This document shows, piece by piece, positions 1 to 6,711 of a DNA stretch of 16,946 bases. The notes beneath the pieces are model-generated. The model did no database searches. It was not told the origin of the DNA and worked only from the letters and a program-made list of their open reading frames with translations. The translations under genes and the position numbers were made by a program. The DNA is taken from assembly GCA_036562635.1 (NCBI GenBank), contig DATCJU010000152.1:1-16946 (forward strand), in the 5' to 3' direction. Origin of the DNA: DATCJU01 sp036562635. Lineage in GTDB: Bacteria > Actinomycetota > Actinomycetes > Mycobacteriales > Pseudonocardiaceae. Each line of letters begins with the position of its first letter. Position 1 is the stretch's first letter.

Positions 1-423
1 GATCTGGACGTCGTCCCGCGCGAGATTGTCCGGTGACAGGATTTCGATACCGCCGCCGACCGCTTCCTTCTCGTCGGGACATGTCGTGGCCATGAGGGCA
101 AGACCACCGGGTGCGACGGTGTGAATTCTTCCCGGAACGACCTGGTAGTCGGTGATCTCGTTGTCGGGGGGATTCGTGTCGTCGGCCGTTTCCTGGGTGC
201 AGGGGGCGTTGACGTCGTTCGAGGGATGGGAGGGGAGGCAGATCAGTATGAAGCCCGGTGGCACGGTGAGGTCCTGACCTGTGACCACCTCGGGGAGGAT
301 GATGTCCGGAAGGGTGATCTCCGGAGGCAGGATCTCCTCCTGGGCATGGGCGCCGAAGGTACCGAGAACGCTCAACGTCATCGCGCCGAGGATCGCCACG
401 GCCAACCTGATCATTCGCTGCAT
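1..423 (-). CDS. Exported protein of unknown function, N-terminal part (cut by window edge)
   Basis: An open frame of 141 codons runs on the minus strand from ATG at 423 through the left edge without a stop. The product begins with a clear Sec signal peptide: MQRMIR, a hydrophobic core at about residues 7-24, and an AHA|QEE cleavage site after residue 27. The mature part is acidic and proline-rich (LPPEITLPDIILPEVV) with several Cys. Near the edge, TCPDEKEAVGGGIEI resembles the 'CPxGkxxxGGG' segments common in actinobacterial secreted proteins; this is a resemblance only. A GGGGG stretch 9 bases before the ATG is a weak ribosome site; ATG 414 has none. Codon use is less G/C-biased at third positions (CGA, TTG, GTT, CAT) than in the neighbours, which may indicate lower expression or a more recent origin. 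No function is assigned. Confidence 0.72.
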   Translation of the reverse strand, partial: MQRMIRLAVAILGAMTLSVLGTFGAHAQEEILPPEITLPDIILPEVVTGQDLTVPPGFILICLPSHPSNDVNAPCTQETADDTNPPDNEITDYQVVPGRIHTVAPGGLALMATTCPDEKEAVGGGIEILSPDNLARDDVQI

Positions 424-433
424 GCGAAAGACC

Positions 434-457
434 CCCGTCAAGATCGGTATTGACGGG
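434..457. promoter_or_regulatory. Inverted repeat upstream of the exported-protein gene, candidate operator
   Basis: Perfect 8-bp arms CCCGTCAA (434-441) and TTGACGGG (450-457) flank an 8-bp centre. The repeat lies 10 bases upstream of the ATG at 423 and just downstream of a TAGGAT element, so it would cover the transcription start of the minus-strand gene, a typical repressor position. Its TTGACG half-site is shared with the tandem palindromes at 672-723, but its spacing is one base longer. It could alternatively act as an RNA hairpin in the 5' leader. Confidence 0.45.
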
Positions 458-460
458 CGA

Positions 461-466
461 ATCCTA
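461..466 (-). promoter_or_regulatory. Candidate -10 element for the exported-protein gene
   Basis: TAGGAT read on the minus strand fits the actinobacterial TAnnnT -10 pattern and lies 38 bases upstream of the ATG. No convincing -35 is visible 17-18 bases further upstream. The surrounding region (about 505-580) is the most AT-rich in this part of the window. Confidence 0.3.
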
Positions 467-671
467 CCGGTGTGGGGTGCCGGTCGCCGGTCGGGAATTG
501 TGCTTTCATGCTTTCCGGTGGCAGGTGTCCGGCTTTCGAATTTCGCCGGAAAGGGTATTTCTTCTGTTTTCCCCGTGTCCCTGCGTCGACGGTTTCCGGC
601 GGTCTGCTCCGGGTGTCCGGCGGACGGGCTGGCGTCCCGTCCCGGTCGGGGAGGGGTGCCGACCGTGCCGC

Positions 672-723
672 ATCGTCAACCTTGGGTTGACGATAGGGGC
701 TGCGTCAACTTACGGTTGACGCA
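672..723 (+). promoter_or_regulatory. Tandem palindromic operators overlapping promoter and start codon of the HTH-ClpN gene
   Basis: There are two copies of GTCAAC-N5-GTTGAC. The first (672-694) has perfect 10-bp arms, ATCGTCAACC and GGTTGACGAT. The second (701-723) has perfect 9-bp arms, TGCGTCAAC and GTTGACGCA. Their centres are 29 bp apart. A promoter is embedded in them: TTGACG (687-692) as -35 in the right arm of the first, an 18-bp spacer, and TACGGT (711-716) as -10 at the centre of the second. The predicted transcription start coincides with the A of the ATG at 723, so the mRNA would be leaderless. A protein bound to both sites would block this promoter. Autoregulation by the downstream HTH protein is inferred. 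Confidence 0.7.
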
Positions 724-1424
724 TGCAGGGAGCGCCTCGACTCGACGACCTCATCCACGCGATCGAACAACGTCACCCCGACGGCGACCCGCTGCGGCAG
801 CTGTCCGATGCGGTGCTGCTGGGCGAGCACCTCGGTGAGCTCGCCGACCACCTCATCGGCCACTTCGTTGACCGGGCCCGCCGGGCGGGAGCCTCGTGGA
901 CCCTCATCGGGCAGAGCATGGGCGTCACCAAGCAGGCCGCGCAGAAGCGGTTCGTGCCGCACGAGCCGACCAGCCCCGAGAGCGGCCTGCAGATCTTCGC
1001 CCGCTACAACGACGCCGCCCGCAGGGCCGTCGTCCAGGGGCAACAGGAGGCGCAGCGATCCGGTCGGGACAACATCCACCCCGGACACCTCCTCCTCGGC
1101 CTGGTACGCGAGCCGGACACCCCGGTCGCGGCCGTGCTCGACGCGGTCGGTGTCGCCCCCGAGCAGGTCCGGGACACCGTCACCGAGGTGCTCACCCCCG
1201 GTGGTGAGCCCACCGAGGGGCCAGTGCCGTTCACCACGTCGAGCAAGAAGGCCCTGGAACTCGCCCACCGGACGGCGCTGCGTCTGGGGCACGAGTACAT
1301 CGGTGCCGAACACCTGCTGCTCGGGGTCCTGTCCGTGGACGGCGACCCCGAGATCGATGCGGTGCGCGAACTGGGGCTGACCGGTGCGCGGGCCGAGGCG
1401 GAGATCCGCAGGCTGACGGCGTGA
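723..1424 (+). CDS. HTH-domain protein with double Clp N-terminal domain, no ATPase
   Basis: The product has 233 residues. Residues 1-80 form a helical region with a probable helix-turn-helix at about 58-78 (SWTLIGQSMGVTKQAAQKRF). Residues about 91-153 and 170-225 are two Clp-N repeats, each with the characteristic (H/E)HLLLG core (HPGHLLLGLVREPDTPV and YIGAEHLLLGVLSVDGD). ClpA/ClpC use this domain to bind substrates and adaptors, but there is no AAA+ module or Walker motif, so this is not a Clp ATPase even though such proteins are often named that way. The ATG at 723 sits inside the second operator palindrome and has no ribosome site, fitting a leaderless message. A role as a DNA-binding autoregulator that senses misfolded protein or a peptide through the Clp-N repeats is inferred. 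A strong hairpin follows the stop codon. Confidence 0.85.
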   Translation: MQGAPRLDDLIHAIEQRHPDGDPLRQLSDAVLLGEHLGELADHLIGHFVDRARRAGASWTLIGQSMGVTKQAAQKRFVPHEPTSPESGLQIFARYNDAARRAVVQGQQEAQRSGRDNIHPGHLLLGLVREPDTPVAAVLDAVGVAPEQVRDTVTEVLTPGGEPTEGPVPFTTSSKKALELAHRTALRLGHEYIGAEHLLLGVLSVDGDPEIDAVRELGLTGARAEAEIRRLTA

Positions 1425-1429
1425 CAGCT

Positions 1430-1465
1430 CCTCCGGCCGGCGCCCCCTGGGCCACCGGCCGGAGG
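1430..1465 (+). terminator. Hairpin terminator after the HTH-ClpN gene
   Basis: Perfect 11-bp arms CCTCCGGCCGG (1430-1440) and CCGGCCGGAGG (1455-1465) enclose a 14-base loop and begin 5 bases after the TGA at 1422-1424. There is no T-tract, as is usual for high-GC actinobacterial terminators. The stem is nearly symmetrical and could act on both strands. Confidence 0.65.
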
Positions 1466-1556
1466 CCGTGCACCGAACGGACCCACGGGCCGGACGGAAC
1501 GGCGGGCGATCCCGCGCCGACAGGCGAGACGGTGCCGCAGGCCCGATGCTGGGGTC

Positions 1557-1949
1557 ATGAGCACGCCGATCGTGTTCAGCGAACACGTGTCCGCGGACGG
1601 GCGCGTGTTCGTGGTGCCGGACCAGCTGTTCCGGCTGCCGGTGTGGCAGGCGCTGGCCGTGGTGCGGCTGCCGCCCCACCTGTGGTCACCCGGTGTGCCG
1701 TCGGTGCTCGACCTGGCCGACCGGACGCAGCGGGCCCGGTACTACGAGATCCTGCTGCGGGAGGGGGGACCTGAGGACCTGCTTGCCCACGTGGACGGTG
1801 CCCTGCTGGTCGACCTGTGGCCCGAGCTGGCTCTGGAGGACGAGATCCGGCACGCGTGGGAGCCGGTGGTCCGGGCGGCCACGACGGCTCCGGACACCGT
1901 CGGGCACGGGCGGTCGGAGAGTCGCCCCCTCGGCACGGTGCCGGGTTGA
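1557..1949 (+). CDS. Hypothetical protein, 130 aa
   Basis: The product (MSTPIVFSEHVSADGRVFVV...) is an acidic, soluble protein with no signal peptide or membrane segment. Composition is even and third positions are G/C-rich up to about residue 105, which supports real coding. The last 25 residues look like a disordered tail. A GGGG at 1551-1554, two bases before the ATG, is a poor ribosome site. Central features include an LWSPGVPSVLDLADR segment and an acidic LWPELALEDEIRHAWE helix. I do not recognise the family. It lies 132 bp after the HTH-ClpN gene, beyond that gene's terminator, so it is probably transcribed separately. Confidence 0.6.
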   Translation: MSTPIVFSEHVSADGRVFVVPDQLFRLPVWQALAVVRLPPHLWSPGVPSVLDLADRTQRARYYEILLREGGPEDLLAHVDGALLVDLWPELALEDEIRHAWEPVVRAATTAPDTVGHGRSESRPLGTVPG

Positions 1950-2099
1950 GACGTGCGCCACTCCACCTCGTGATCCGAGTGGTGTCCTGCGTCACTGCCC
2001 CACTCGGACGAGCGACACGGGACGTCGGGTTCCCTCCAAACGGTGACGCTCAGGGAGTAGCGTGCCGGGAGCACGGTGCACGTATCGCCAGGAGACGGG

Positions 2100-3350
2100 A
2101 TGCGGATCGATCTGCGAGCGGTGGAGCGTCGCCTCCTGACCGCCGCGCCGTGGCTGCTCGCCGGGATGCTGGTGTACGGGTTGACGCTGTTCCGCTACCC
2201 CGACCACCGAGCCATGATCGACCTGCGGGTCTACCACGACGCGGCCCCGCATCTGCTCACCGGAAAGCTCTACGACTTCACCTACTCCGAGCTGACCCCG
2301 GACTTCCCGCTCCCGTTCACCTACCCGCCGTTCGCGGCCCTCGCCCTGCTCCCGGTCGCCGCGTTGCCCTGGCTGCTCGCCCGTGCCGTCTGGTACCTCG
2401 TGCTGCTGGCCTGTCTGCTGTGGCTGGTGCACTCGGCACTGCGCCTGGTGGCCGGTCCCCGCTGGGAGCGGGAACCCTGGATCTGGCAGCGCCGGGTACT
2501 GCTGTGCACGGCAGTGGTGCTGTGGTTCGAGCCGATCCGGATGAACTTCTACTTCGGCCAGGTCAACCTGGTGCTGGCCGCCGTGCTGTTGGCCTGCCTG
2601 GTCCACGTCCGACCCGCGTTGGCCGGTCTCGGGGTGGGCCTGGCCGCGGGGGTGAAGCTCACTCCCGCGGTCTCCGGGTTGTACTTCCTGGTCACCCGGC
2701 GTTGGGCGGCGGCCGGGTGGTCCGTGGCCGCCTTCGCCGCGACCGTGCTGCTCGGCTGGCTCGTCACCCCCGGGGAGTCCCGGCGGTTCTGGCTGGAACT
2801 GCTGCCCGACGCCGGTCGGGTCGGGCCCATCGGTTCGGTGATGAACCAGTCCCTGCGGGGAGCGCTGTCCCGCACCCTCGGCTACGACACCGGGAACTCG
2901 ACGCCGTGGCTGATCGCGGTGCTGGCGGCGCTGGTCCTCGCCGGTTTCGCACTGCGCACCGCCGTCCGGGCCAGTGACCCGCTGGCCGCGATCGTCGTGG
3001 TCGAGATGCTCGGCCTGCTGGTCTCCCCGATCTCCTGGACCCACCACTGGGTGTGGCTGGTGCCCGCCCTGGTGTGGCTGTGCTACAGCCGAGCCTGGGC
3101 CCGTCCACTGGCCCGGATCGCCGCGGCGGCGTGGGCCGTGGTCGCCGCCAGCTTCGTGATCTCGTTCCTGCTGCGTGCCCAGCCCACGATCTGGGTGATC
3201 CCCCGGCCCTGGTACCTGTCCGCGTTGGGCTGGGTCTACCCGGTGTGCGCGGTGCTGACCCTGCTCGCGGTGGCCTGTGCCGTGCCCTCGCGTCCCACCG
3301 CTCCCGTTCCGGCCGAACCGCGCGAGTTGGAGCGGGTCGAACTGCGGTGA
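2100..3350 (+). CDS. pimE: PimE-like polyprenol-phosphate-mannose-dependent alpha-1,2-mannosyltransferase (GT87)
   Basis: The product is a 416-residue multi-pass membrane protein of the GT87/DUF2029 family. The N-terminal helix (about 17-31) is followed by an extracytoplasmic loop with the conserved acidic motif MIDLRVYHDA; D41 corresponds in position to the essential Asp of mycobacterial PimE. PFTYPPFAAL follows, then about nine to ten further hydrophobic helices to near residue 400 and a short charged tail. PimE adds an alpha-1,2-mannose to phosphatidylinositol tetramannoside on the outer face of the plasma membrane, using polyprenyl-phosphate mannose. Orthology is supported by context: the next gene is a pterin dehydratase, and mutT2 and typA lie further along, as around Rv1159 in M. 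tuberculosis. ATG 2100 is chosen because AGGAG (2090-2094) lies five bases upstream; the in-frame GTG at 2076 lacks this. Another GT87 mannosyltransferase (Rv2181-like) is possible. Confidence 0.8.
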   Translation: MRIDLRAVERRLLTAAPWLLAGMLVYGLTLFRYPDHRAMIDLRVYHDAAPHLLTGKLYDFTYSELTPDFPLPFTYPPFAALALLPVAALPWLLARAVWYLVLLACLLWLVHSALRLVAGPRWEREPWIWQRRVLLCTAVVLWFEPIRMNFYFGQVNLVLAAVLLACLVHVRPALAGLGVGLAAGVKLTPAVSGLYFLVTRRWAAAGWSVAAFAATVLLGWLVTPGESRRFWLELLPDAGRVGPIGSVMNQSLRGALSRTLGYDTGNSTPWLIAVLAALVLAGFALRTAVRASDPLAAIVVVEMLGLLVSPISWTHHWVWLVPALVWLCYSRAWARPLARIAAAAWAVVAASFVISFLLRAQPTIWVIPRPWYLSALGWVYPVCAVLTLLAVACAVPSRPTAPVPAEPRELERVELR

Positions 3351-3380
3351 GCGGGACGACTCCGCCTCCGCGTCACGTGG

Positions 3381-3674
3381 TCAGCTCAGTGCGTCCAGCA
3401 CCCCGTCGATCTCCTCGGCCAGGGACACGTCCGCCTCGGTGATCCCGCCCTTGGCGTGGGTGGAGCACCGGAACACCAGGGTGCGCCACCGGATGTCGAT
3501 GTCGGGGTGGTGGTTGTCGTTCTCCGCGATCTCCGCGACCCGGTTCACCACCCGGATCGCGTCCGAGAAGCTCGGCAGCTCGACGGTGCGCACCAGCGCC
3601 GCCCCCTCCAGGCGCCAGTCCGGCAGCTGGGCGAGTGCCTTGCGGATCTGCGTGTCGTCCATCAGCTCGGCCAT
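3381..3674 (-). CDS. Pterin-4a-carbinolamine dehydratase family protein
   Basis: The product has 97 residues, the usual length for the family. The active-site signature is intact: NDNHHPDIDIRW with H55, H56, P57 and W63, then H73 and D82 (STHAKGGITEAD). The enzyme dehydrates 4a-hydroxytetrahydrobiopterin during recycling of the cofactor of aromatic amino-acid hydroxylases. Many actinobacteria, including M. tuberculosis (Rv1159A), carry it beside pimE without an obvious hydroxylase, so its physiological role here is open. ATG 3674 and ATG 3665 (MDDTQIRK) are both plausible. The only good Shine-Dalgarno (GGAGG) lies 16 bases upstream of 3674, which is too far. The gene is convergent with pimE, with 30 bp between stops, and divergent from the thiamine operon. 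Confidence 0.88.
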   Translation of the reverse strand: MAELMDDTQIRKALAQLPDWRLEGAALVRTVELPSFSDAIRVVNRVAEIAENDNHHPDIDIRWRTLVFRCSTHAKGGITEADVSLAEEIDGVLDALS

Positions 3675-3761
3675 GCGCTCATCGTGCTTGCCTCCGGCCC
3701 GGCCCGCGAGAGGAACCACGGCCACCCGACCCGGTACCGGCTCGGGAGGGGACGACAGGTG

Positions 3762-3792
3762 TGGACATGACATCCCCCGGTGGGCGTAAGCT
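3762..3792 (+). promoter_or_regulatory. Candidate promoter of the thiamine operon
   Basis: TGGACA (3762-3767) and TAAGCT (3787-3792) with a 19-bp spacer resemble a housekeeping promoter. The predicted start, near 3799, falls exactly at the 5' edge of the TPP riboswitch, which supports the assignment. Confidence 0.45.
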
Positions 3793-3798
3793 CGGTGC

Positions 3799-3950
3799 AG
3801 CCACGGGAGCCCGGGATGCCGGGCTGAGAGGAAGGCGCGCGCGAGCCCGACTCCACCGACGGCGGTGTCCTCGGACACCGGTCCACCGGGGAGGTGCTCG
3901 GAAGGCCTTCGACCGTCTGAACCTGATCCGGGTCATGCCGGCGCAGGGAG
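3799..3950 (+). promoter_or_regulatory. TPP riboswitch (thi-box)
   Basis: The two conserved halves of the thiamine pyrophosphate aptamer are present. The 5' half has ACGGGAGCCCGG...GCTGAGAGGA around 3803-3832, including the invariant CTGAGAG at 3824-3830. The 3' half reads CTGAACCTGATCCGGGTCA then TGCCGGCGCAGGGA across 3917-3949. It binds TPP and turns off thiamine genes, which fits the thiB-thiP-thiQ operon starting at 3995. About 80 bases separate the two halves, forming an enlarged P3 arm with an internal 7-bp hairpin (CGGTGTC at 3863-3869, GACACCG at 3874-3880, CTCG loop). P3 length varies naturally in this class. Confidence 0.95.
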
Positions 3951-3965
3951 GCGATCGGTCGCGGT

Positions 3966-4000
3966 GCGCGCGCCCATGAGTTCAGGAGGTAGGCGTGCGC
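3966..4000 (+). promoter_or_regulatory. Possible expression-platform hairpin sequestering the thiB start
   Basis: GCGCGCGCC (3966-3974) can pair with GGCGTGCGC (3992-4000) over nine pairs, one of them G-U. The GTG start of thiB (3995) would be buried in the stem and the AGGAGG ribosome site (3984-3989) held in the loop. This fits translational control by the upstream TPP aptamer. Pairing is seen in the sequence; ligand-dependent switching is inferred. Confidence 0.45.
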
Positions 4001-5068
4001 CGCACGGTCTCGGCCACCGCAGTCGCCCTGGCCACCACTTTGTCCACCCTGCTGGCGGGTTGCTCCCTCATCGGGAGCGGGTCCGGCGACTCCGAGAACT
4101 CGCCGGATGCAGGCCGCAAGGTCGTGCTGGTCACCCATGACTCCTTCTCCCTGCCGGAGGAGGTCATCGCCGAGTTCGAACGATCCAGCGGTATCGACCT
4201 GGAGCACCGTCCGGTGGGCGACGCGGGTGCGCTCACCAACCAACTGGTGCTTACCAAGGCCAACCCGATCGGGGACGTCGCCTTCGGCGTGGACTCCACG
4301 TTCGCGTCCCGCGCGCTCGCCGAGGGCGTGTTCCAGCCCTACCGCAGCCCCGAGGCCGAGAAGGGCCCGCAGCGCTACGCGGTCCCCGGCGGCGAGGACC
4401 TGCTGACCGCGGTGGACGTCGGTGACGTGTGCGTCAACGTCGACACCGGCTGGTTCGCCGAGCGAGGCATCCCCGAGCCGCGGACGCTGGACGACCTGAC
4501 CCAGCCGGCGTACCGGGACCTGCTGGTGGTGCAGGACCCGGCCACCTCCTCACCGGGCCTGGCGTTCCTGCTGGCCACCGTCGCCCGCTACGGCGAGAAC
4601 GGCTGGGTGGACTACTGGACGCGGCTGAAGGCCAACGGGGTGAAGGTGGTCGCCGGCTGGACCGAGGCTTACACCCAGGACTTCTCCGGTTCCTCCGGGC
4701 GTGGCCCGCGGCCCATCGTGGTGTCCTACGCCTCCTCACCGGCCGCCGAGATCGGCGAGGACGGCACGCCCCGCACCCGGGCGCTGCTGGACACCTGCTA
4801 CCGGCAGGTCGAGTACGCCGGGGTGCTGGCCGGTGCCCGCAACGTCGAGGACGCGCGTCGGGTGGTGGACTTCCTGCTCTCCGAGAAGGTGCAGGCCGCG
4901 GTGCCGGAGTCGATGTACGTCTACCCGGCCCGGGAGGGCGTGACCCTGCCGGAGTCCTGGCAGCAGGCGGCCCCGCTGCCCGAGCAGTCCGCCGAACTGC
5001 CGGCCGAGCAGGTCGACCAGGGCCGGCAGCGCTGGGTGGAGCAGTGGCGCGCCCTGATGCAGGGGTGA
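3995..5068 (+). CDS. thiB: Thiamine ABC transporter substrate-binding lipoprotein
   Basis: The product has 357 residues. A lipoprotein signal peptide ends in LLAGC, so C23 would be lipidated and the protein anchored outside the membrane. The mature part is a periplasmic-binding type 2 fold typical of ThiB: VVLVTHDSFSLPEEVIAEFERSSGI at the start, the DVAFGVDSTF segment, and a central VVQDPATSSPGLAFL motif. It captures thiamine or TPP and delivers it to ThiP. The GTG at 3995 is fixed by AGGAGG five bases upstream and by the signal peptide. Its TGA overlaps the GTG of thiP. The TPP riboswitch directly upstream strongly supports thiamine as substrate. Confidence 0.93.
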   Translation: MRRTVSATAVALATTLSTLLAGCSLIGSGSGDSENSPDAGRKVVLVTHDSFSLPEEVIAEFERSSGIDLEHRPVGDAGALTNQLVLTKANPIGDVAFGVDSTFASRALAEGVFQPYRSPEAEKGPQRYAVPGGEDLLTAVDVGDVCVNVDTGWFAERGIPEPRTLDDLTQPAYRDLLVVQDPATSSPGLAFLLATVARYGENGWVDYWTRLKANGVKVVAGWTEAYTQDFSGSSGRGPRPIVVSYASSPAAEIGEDGTPRTRALLDTCYRQVEYAGVLAGARNVEDARRVVDFLLSEKVQAAVPESMYVYPAREGVTLPESWQQAAPLPEQSAELPAEQVDQGRQRWVEQWRALMQG

Positions 5069-6711
5069 CGATCCCCGCGACGCCCGGGGCCACGTCGCGG
5101 TCCCGGGCGTGGCACCTGCCCGGTCGCCTGGCACTGGCCGGACTGGCCGCGCTGCCGCTGACGTTCCTGGTGGTGTTCTTCGCCTGGCCGGTCGCGGCGA
5201 TCATCGGACTCGGCCTGCGCGAGGGCGGGGTGTCCGAGGTGCTGGCCCGTGCCGAGACCTGGGACCTGGTCCTCTTCACCCTCGCCCAGGCCGCCGCGTC
5301 GACCGCGCTGGCCCTGCTCGCCGGGATGCCGGTGGCCTACCTGCTGGCCCGGTGCGCCGTCCCCGGGCGCGGACTGGTACGGGTGCTGGTCACGGTGCCG
5401 TTCGTGCTGCCCACCGTGGTCGTGGGCATGGCGTTCCGTGCCCTGCTCGGCCCGGACGGCGGGGTGTTGGCGATCGTGCTGGCCAACGGGTTCTTCAACG
5501 TCGCGGTGGTGGCCCGCACCGTCGGTGGCCTGTGGGCCCACACCGATCGGCGGGCCGAGGACGCCGCGCGGGTGCTGGGCGCCTCGCGCTGGCGGGCCTT
5601 CACCGCGGTGACCCTGCCGGCCCTCGCCCCCGCGATCGCCTCGGCCGCGGCGGTGGTGTTCCTGTTCTGCGCCACCAGCTTCGGCGTGGTGCTGGTGCTG
5701 GGCGGGGCCCGCTACCGGACGTTGGAGACCGAGATCTACCTGCGCACGGTGCAGCTGCTGGACCTGCCGGGCGCGGCGGCGCTGTCCCTGTTGCAGCTCG
5801 CGGCGGTGGTGGCCGCCCTGCTGGTCGGTGGGGCGGCCCGGCGGCGCCGGGAGACCGCCCTGCGGCTGCGCCGGCGTGCCGAGACCGCCCGTCGTCCGCA
5901 GGGTGCGGAGTGGATCGTGGTGGCACTGGCGCTGCTGGTGGTGGCGGCCCTGGTGGTTCCGCTCCTGGGACTGGTGGTGCGCTCGCTGACCACGGTCGAC
6001 GGCTGGGGCCTGGCCGGTTACCGGGCCCTGCTGGGACGGGGTGAGTCCGGCACGCTCGCCGTGTCCGGGTGGACCGCGACGCTGAACTCGCTGCGCACCG
6101 CGTTCGACGCCACCGTGCTCGCCCTGCTGCTGGGCGGCTCGGCGGCCGTGGTGCTGTCCCGGCTGCCCCGCCGGGGCACCGGGTCCCGCCTGGCCGGGGT
6201 GCTGGACGCCGTGCTGATGCTCCCGCTCGGGGTGTCCGCGGTGACCGTCGGGTTCGGCTACCTGATCACCCTGGACGCCCTGCCGGGCGACCTGCGCACC
6301 TCACCGGTGCTGGTGCCGCTGGCCCAGGCCCTGGTCGCCGCGCCCCTGGTGGTGCGCACCGTACTGCCGGTGCTGCGCGCGGTCGACGACCGGCTGCGGC
6401 AGGCCGCGGCCACCCTCGGCGCCGGACCGGTCCGGGTGTGGTGGGAGGTGGACCTGCCGTTGGTCGGGCGGGCCCTCCTGGCCGCCACGGGATTCGCCTA
6501 CGTGGTGGCGCTCGGCGAGTTCGGTGCGACCAGCTTCCTGGCCCGGCCGGACGCGCCGACCCTGCCGGTGGCCATCAGCCGGCTGATCTCCCGGCCCGGT
6601 GAGCTGAACACCCAGATGGCCTATGCGGCGTGTGTGGTGCTGGTGCTGGTCACCGCGGCGGTGGTGGTGCTGATCGAGCAGGCCCGGCCCGGACAGATGG
6701 GGGAGTTCTGA
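5065..6711 (+). CDS. thiP: Thiamine ABC transporter permease, fused double domain
   Basis: The product has 548 residues, close to the usual ThiP length. It consists of two homologous binding-protein-dependent permease halves in one chain. Each half has about six membrane segments and a cytoplasmic EAA-type coupling loop: EDAARVLGASRWRAFTAVTLP in the first half and RQAAATLGAGPVRVWWEVDLP in the second. These loops dock to the ThiQ ATPase. GTG 5065 is chosen because it overlaps the thiB stop in a GTGA and gives the expected N terminus directly before the first membrane helix. The frame is open upstream to 4429, but that part is a shadow of thiB. The TGA shares one base with the ATG of thiQ, giving a tightly coupled operon. 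Confidence 0.93.
   Translation: MTIPATPGATSRSRAWHLPGRLALAGLAALPLTFLVVFFAWPVAAIIGLGLREGGVSEVLARAETWDLVLFTLAQAAASTALALLAGMPVAYLLARCAVPGRGLVRVLVTVPFVLPTVVVGMAFRALLGPDGGVLAIVLANGFFNVAVVARTVGGLWAHTDRRAEDAARVLGASRWRAFTAVTLPALAPAIASAAAVVFLFCATSFGVVLVLGGARYRTLETEIYLRTVQLLDLPGAAALSLLQLAAVVAALLVGGAARRRRETALRLRRRAETARRPQGAEWIVVALALLVVAALVVPLLGLVVRSLTTVDGWGLAGYRALLGRGESGTLAVSGWTATLNSLRTAFDATVLALLLGGSAAVVLSRLPRRGTGSRLAGVLDAVLMLPLGVSAVTVGFGYLITLDALPGDLRTSPVLVPLAQALVAAPLVVRTVLPVLRAVDDRLRQAAATLGAGPVRVWWEVDLPLVGRALLAATGFAYVVALGEFGATSFLARPDAPTLPVAISRLISRPGELNTQMAYAACVVLVLVTAAVVVLIEQARPGQMGEF

Noticed and set aside
511..553. Inverted repeat CTTTCCGG / CCGGAAAG with 27-bp centre
   Set aside because: The arms are far apart for an operator or stable hairpin and sit in an AT-richer stretch, so chance occurrence is likely.
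1992..3047. Gln/Gly/His-rich minus-strand frame over pimE
   Set aside because: Low-complexity antisense shadow of a membrane protein gene with strong G/C third positions.
4429..5064. Upstream extension of the thiP reading frame
   Set aside because: It lies wholly inside thiB, is Gly/Arg-rich shadow translation, and the GTGA overlap gives a proper thiP start at 5065.
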